From positions 1 through 42,882 of the forward strand of contig NZ_NRJH01000029.1 of NCBI RefSeq assembly GCF_003585925.1: a DNA stretch of 42,882 bases. The letters are read 5' to 3'. Below the pieces are notes generated by a model. That model saw only the letters and a list, made by a program, of their open reading frames with translations, did not search any database and was not told the DNA's origin. The position numbers and the translations under genes are program-made. Each line of letters starts with the position of its first letter. Positions within the stretch are counted from its first letter, which is position 1. Shown piece by piece: positions 41,043 to 42,882 of this stretch. The DNA is from Psittacicella melopsittaci. Its GTDB lineage: Bacteria; Pseudomonadota; Gammaproteobacteria; Enterobacterales; Psittacicellaceae.

Positions 41043-42498
41043 TATAGGTTTAGCAATAAAGTTAGAGTCAGCTTTATATTTACTTACCTTGGATCTCGAG
41101 CCTTTGGCTCAAGATCCTTTAGTGCGTGGACACCAAGCTTATTTAAAACTCCTCGAGGGAATTAAACTTGAACAAGTTTGTGCTCTTGAGGTAATTGATT
41201 TAAGAGCAGGAGAACAAGCTTTACCTGATTTAGGTAAGGTTTATACTGCTCAAGTGTCGGCTATAGAAAGCAAACAAGCTTTTGTAGATTTAATAAGTAT
41301 TGATAAAAGCAAAGTAAATAATCCGCAATACTGGCAAGCTGTATTAAAGTTAAGTGACTGTGGAGTTAAGGCAAAAAACATGCGTGAGATTTTGCAGGAT
41401 AAGCAAAAAATCAAAGTGCAAATTAAAAGCCCTGCTTATGCCGATAAGTTGGCTCGCGTCTATTTACTCACTACAGAAGCAGAAACTTTAACAGGGTATA
41501 ACCAAGCAAAACTCGAGAAGTTTAGCCAAGAGTGTGAGTTAATTTTTTCCAATCAAGCAAACACAGTCGAGGAGATTTTAGCAAGACCTCTCTATCAACT
41601 TGATAGTTTAACTTACTATAGCTCTGGGGTATTAGAACTAATTCAAGCCTTAGCCCTGAATCCGCAAAAGATAGGTACTAAAGTAAGCCTTGGAACCAAA
41701 GGGAAAAATTTTGCCAATTATAGTAGAAGTTGGAAATATGTATTTGCTGGTTTAGATTATACAGACGCGTTGGGGATAAATTATCTCCTTAGTTTAGATC
41801 CAGCTACCGCTCACCTAGATATCAATAGTCATACTAGTCAAGTTAAATTAGCTAATTTGGATTTAAGCTTATACCAGAATAATGCAAAACTAAAAGAACA
41901 AATTACTCAGGTTAAGGATCCTAATTTACTTTTAAATCTAGCCGCTTTGCCACAAGTTGATAAACTCCTTAAACTAACTAAGCTCACAGGGCAAATTAGC
42001 ATAGACTTTTTACCCATTAGCAAAAAGTATCAGCAACTTTTTAGTTTAGCTTTAGAAGCTATAGGGTTAGGTAAAGATGCCGTATTACAAAGTAGACACC
42101 CTTTTAAGCAATATTTAACTGGAGCTAACTTTGTTGAAATGCAAATCGAACGCAAGGAGTTGCCTTTAGCTTTTAGTTTAACGGCTCCTGTTATTCAAGA
42201 TAGAGATTTATTTCTTGAGTTAACACAAGCTCAAGATGAGCTATATCAATTTTTAACTCAAGCGAAGATATCCTTATATCGTGCACAAATTGAAGTAGAG
42301 AAATTAACTCAAGCTCTAGGGCAAACCCCAACTTCTCAAGTGCTTGAGCAATTAGAAGCTCTATATCAAGAATTTATCCTTCGCTATAAAGCTCAAGGGA
42401 GCAAATACAATTTCTTTGCGGGAGATAAAGTTTACCTTGATGACTCGAGTCTACAAAGACAAAAGATTTTCTTTGCAAATTATTTTCTCTTAGTATAA
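41032..42498 (+). CDS. Divergent RNase E/G-like protein without zinc-link
   Basis: The product has 488 residues, the length of E. coli RNase G (489). The similarity is remote but collinear. LPDLGKVYTAQVSAIESKQAFVDL (65-87) matches the start of the S1 domain (GNIYKGRVSRVLPGMQAAFVDI). REILQDKQKIKVQIKSPAYADKLARVYL matches the S1 end. YLLSLDPATAHLDINSHTS (251-269) matches the catalytic strand with VDIN. GQISIDFLPISKKYQQ (320-335) matches IIIIDFIDM. FVEMQIERK matches LVEMTRKR. By that alignment the metal-site residues D303, N305 and D346 of RNase E are kept as D263, N265 and D325. The CPxC zinc-link that joins subunits is absent, and the second Asp of DFID is Pro or Ile. It could be an active nuclease with different oligomerisation, or a degenerate paralogue. 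Confidence 0.65.
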   Translation: MKNNIGLAIKLESALYLLTLDLEPLAQDPLVRGHQAYLKLLEGIKLEQVCALEVIDLRAGEQALPDLGKVYTAQVSAIESKQAFVDLISIDKSKVNNPQYWQAVLKLSDCGVKAKNMREILQDKQKIKVQIKSPAYADKLARVYLLTTEAETLTGYNQAKLEKFSQECELIFSNQANTVEEILARPLYQLDSLTYYSSGVLELIQALALNPQKIGTKVSLGTKGKNFANYSRSWKYVFAGLDYTDALGINYLLSLDPATAHLDINSHTSQVKLANLDLSLYQNNAKLKEQITQVKDPNLLLNLAALPQVDKLLKLTKLTGQISIDFLPISKKYQQLFSLALEAIGLGKDAVLQSRHPFKQYLTGANFVEMQIERKELPLAFSLTAPVIQDRDLFLELTQAQDELYQFLTQAKISLYRAQIEVEKLTQALGQTPTSQVLEQLEALYQEFILRYKAQGSKYNFFAGDKVYLDDSSLQRQKIFFANYFLLV

Positions 42499-42525
42499 AA
42501 AGCGTGCCCCAAGCATGCTTTTTTT
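42498..42525 (+). terminator. Terminator of the RNase E/G-like gene
   Basis: The stem AAAAGCGTGC/GCATGCTTTT (42498-42507 with 42513-42522, one G.U) is followed by further T residues. Confidence 0.9.
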
Positions 42526-42844
42526 AAGACTTGGTAAAAAAACAAAGATAACCAAAGCAAAAAGATACCTAAGGCAAAAAAGGATAGGGGTAAAAAGATA
42601 GGATAAGTTATTTGGGCAAAGGAAAGTGTAAGAAAAATATAGAGCATTAAATAATTAACTCAAAATAAATAATCACAAATAAAAAAATAGAACAAAGAAA
42701 ACGAGGAAGAAAAAATAAACGTATATAGAAAAAAAACATAATAAAGTAAAAATAAAATGGATAATAAAGTGCAAAAATATAAAATAAATTTCTGCAAAAA
42801 TCACAGAATTAGTGAAATATTACGCAAAATGATTCAGTATATTC
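42526..42844. other. A-rich, gene-free region
   Basis: About 320 bp are strongly purine-rich on the plus strand, with many A tracts. No open frame, hairpin or tRNA is seen. Its last part could serve as an UP element for the promoter that follows. Confidence 0.5.
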
Positions 42845-42873
42845 TTGACTTTAATTAATTATTTCTCTATAAT
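42845..42873 (+). promoter_or_regulatory. Near-consensus promoter at the window edge
   Basis: TTGACT (42845-42850) and TATAAT (42868-42873) have a 17-bp spacer. ATGCCTCGT follows, a GC-rich discriminator for this genome. The gene it drives is outside the window. Confidence 0.85.
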
Positions 42874-42882
42874 ATGCCTCGT

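Noticed and set aside
41032..42498. Calling this gene rng or rne outright
   Set aside because: Similarity is remote, the zinc-link is missing and the usual rng neighbours are absent.

Overview
The window reads as chromosomal DNA of a low-GC gammaproteobacterium. The evidence is a set of typical gammaproteobacterial genes (lapA-lapB-yciH, ttcA, trhP/yegQ, prfC, grxA, dgkA, ahpC-ahpF, quinone-type dld, an OpsX-like heptosyltransferase), tRNA genes that encode their own CCA ends, and AT-rich spacers. The OpsX-like enzyme and base composition hint at a Pasteurellales-like host-associated organism. I cannot fix the genus from sequence alone. No phage, transposase, integrase or CRISPR array is visible.

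Layout. (1) 1-1.3 kb: two minus-strand genes for helix-repeat proteins: a partial one built on an 18-residue repeat, and a DUF805 membrane protein with an alanine heptad tail. (2) 1.6-4.4 kb: grxA, then an electrophile/peroxide operon (tetR, ohr, MDR oxidoreductase, DUF1304) whose probable operator lies over its own -35 box. (3) 4.4-9.3 kb: a GT6 (ABO blood-group-like) glycosyltransferase behind mrp, then guaC and prfC. (4) 9.3-12.7 kb: three exported proteins of unknown function that look like diverged paralogues. (5) 12.8-16.4 kb: ftsH, two tRNA-Arg genes, a 200-bp polypyrimidine tract and two tandem tiny secreted Cys-proteins. (6) 16.4-20.1 kb: cvpA, a pair of related unknown membrane proteins, asnS. 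(7) 21-26.3 kb: ahpC, ahpF, infA, a structured leader or sRNA, ttcA, trhP. (8) 26.4-32.2 kb: NCS2 uracil permease and two OppA-type binding proteins separated by 900 bp of structured non-coding DNA. (9) 32.3-40.6 kb: dld, lapA, an enlarged lapB, yciH, a long SmrA-like protein, an OpsX-like heptosyltransferase, dgkA. (10) 40.7-42.9 kb: a small acidic protein coupled to a divergent RNase E/G-like protein, then an A-rich region with a near-consensus promoter at the edge of the window.

How the genes fit together. Redox defence is heavily represented (grxA, ohr operon, ahpC/ahpF). A second theme is the cell surface: lapA/lapB (LPS synthesis control with FtsH, also here), the OpsX-like inner-core enzyme, GT6 outer glycan addition and dgkA lipid recycling. 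A third theme is translation and RNA (prfC, asnS, infA, yciH, ttcA, trhP, tRNAs, Smr and RNase E/G-like proteins).

The best candidates for undescribed biology are the tandem secreted mini-proteins (15.77-16.33 kb), the exported paralogue trio (9.3-12.7 kb), the RNase E/G-like protein without a zinc-link (41.0-42.5 kb) with its coupled partner, and the Smr protein with repeated short motifs (36.9-38.8 kb).
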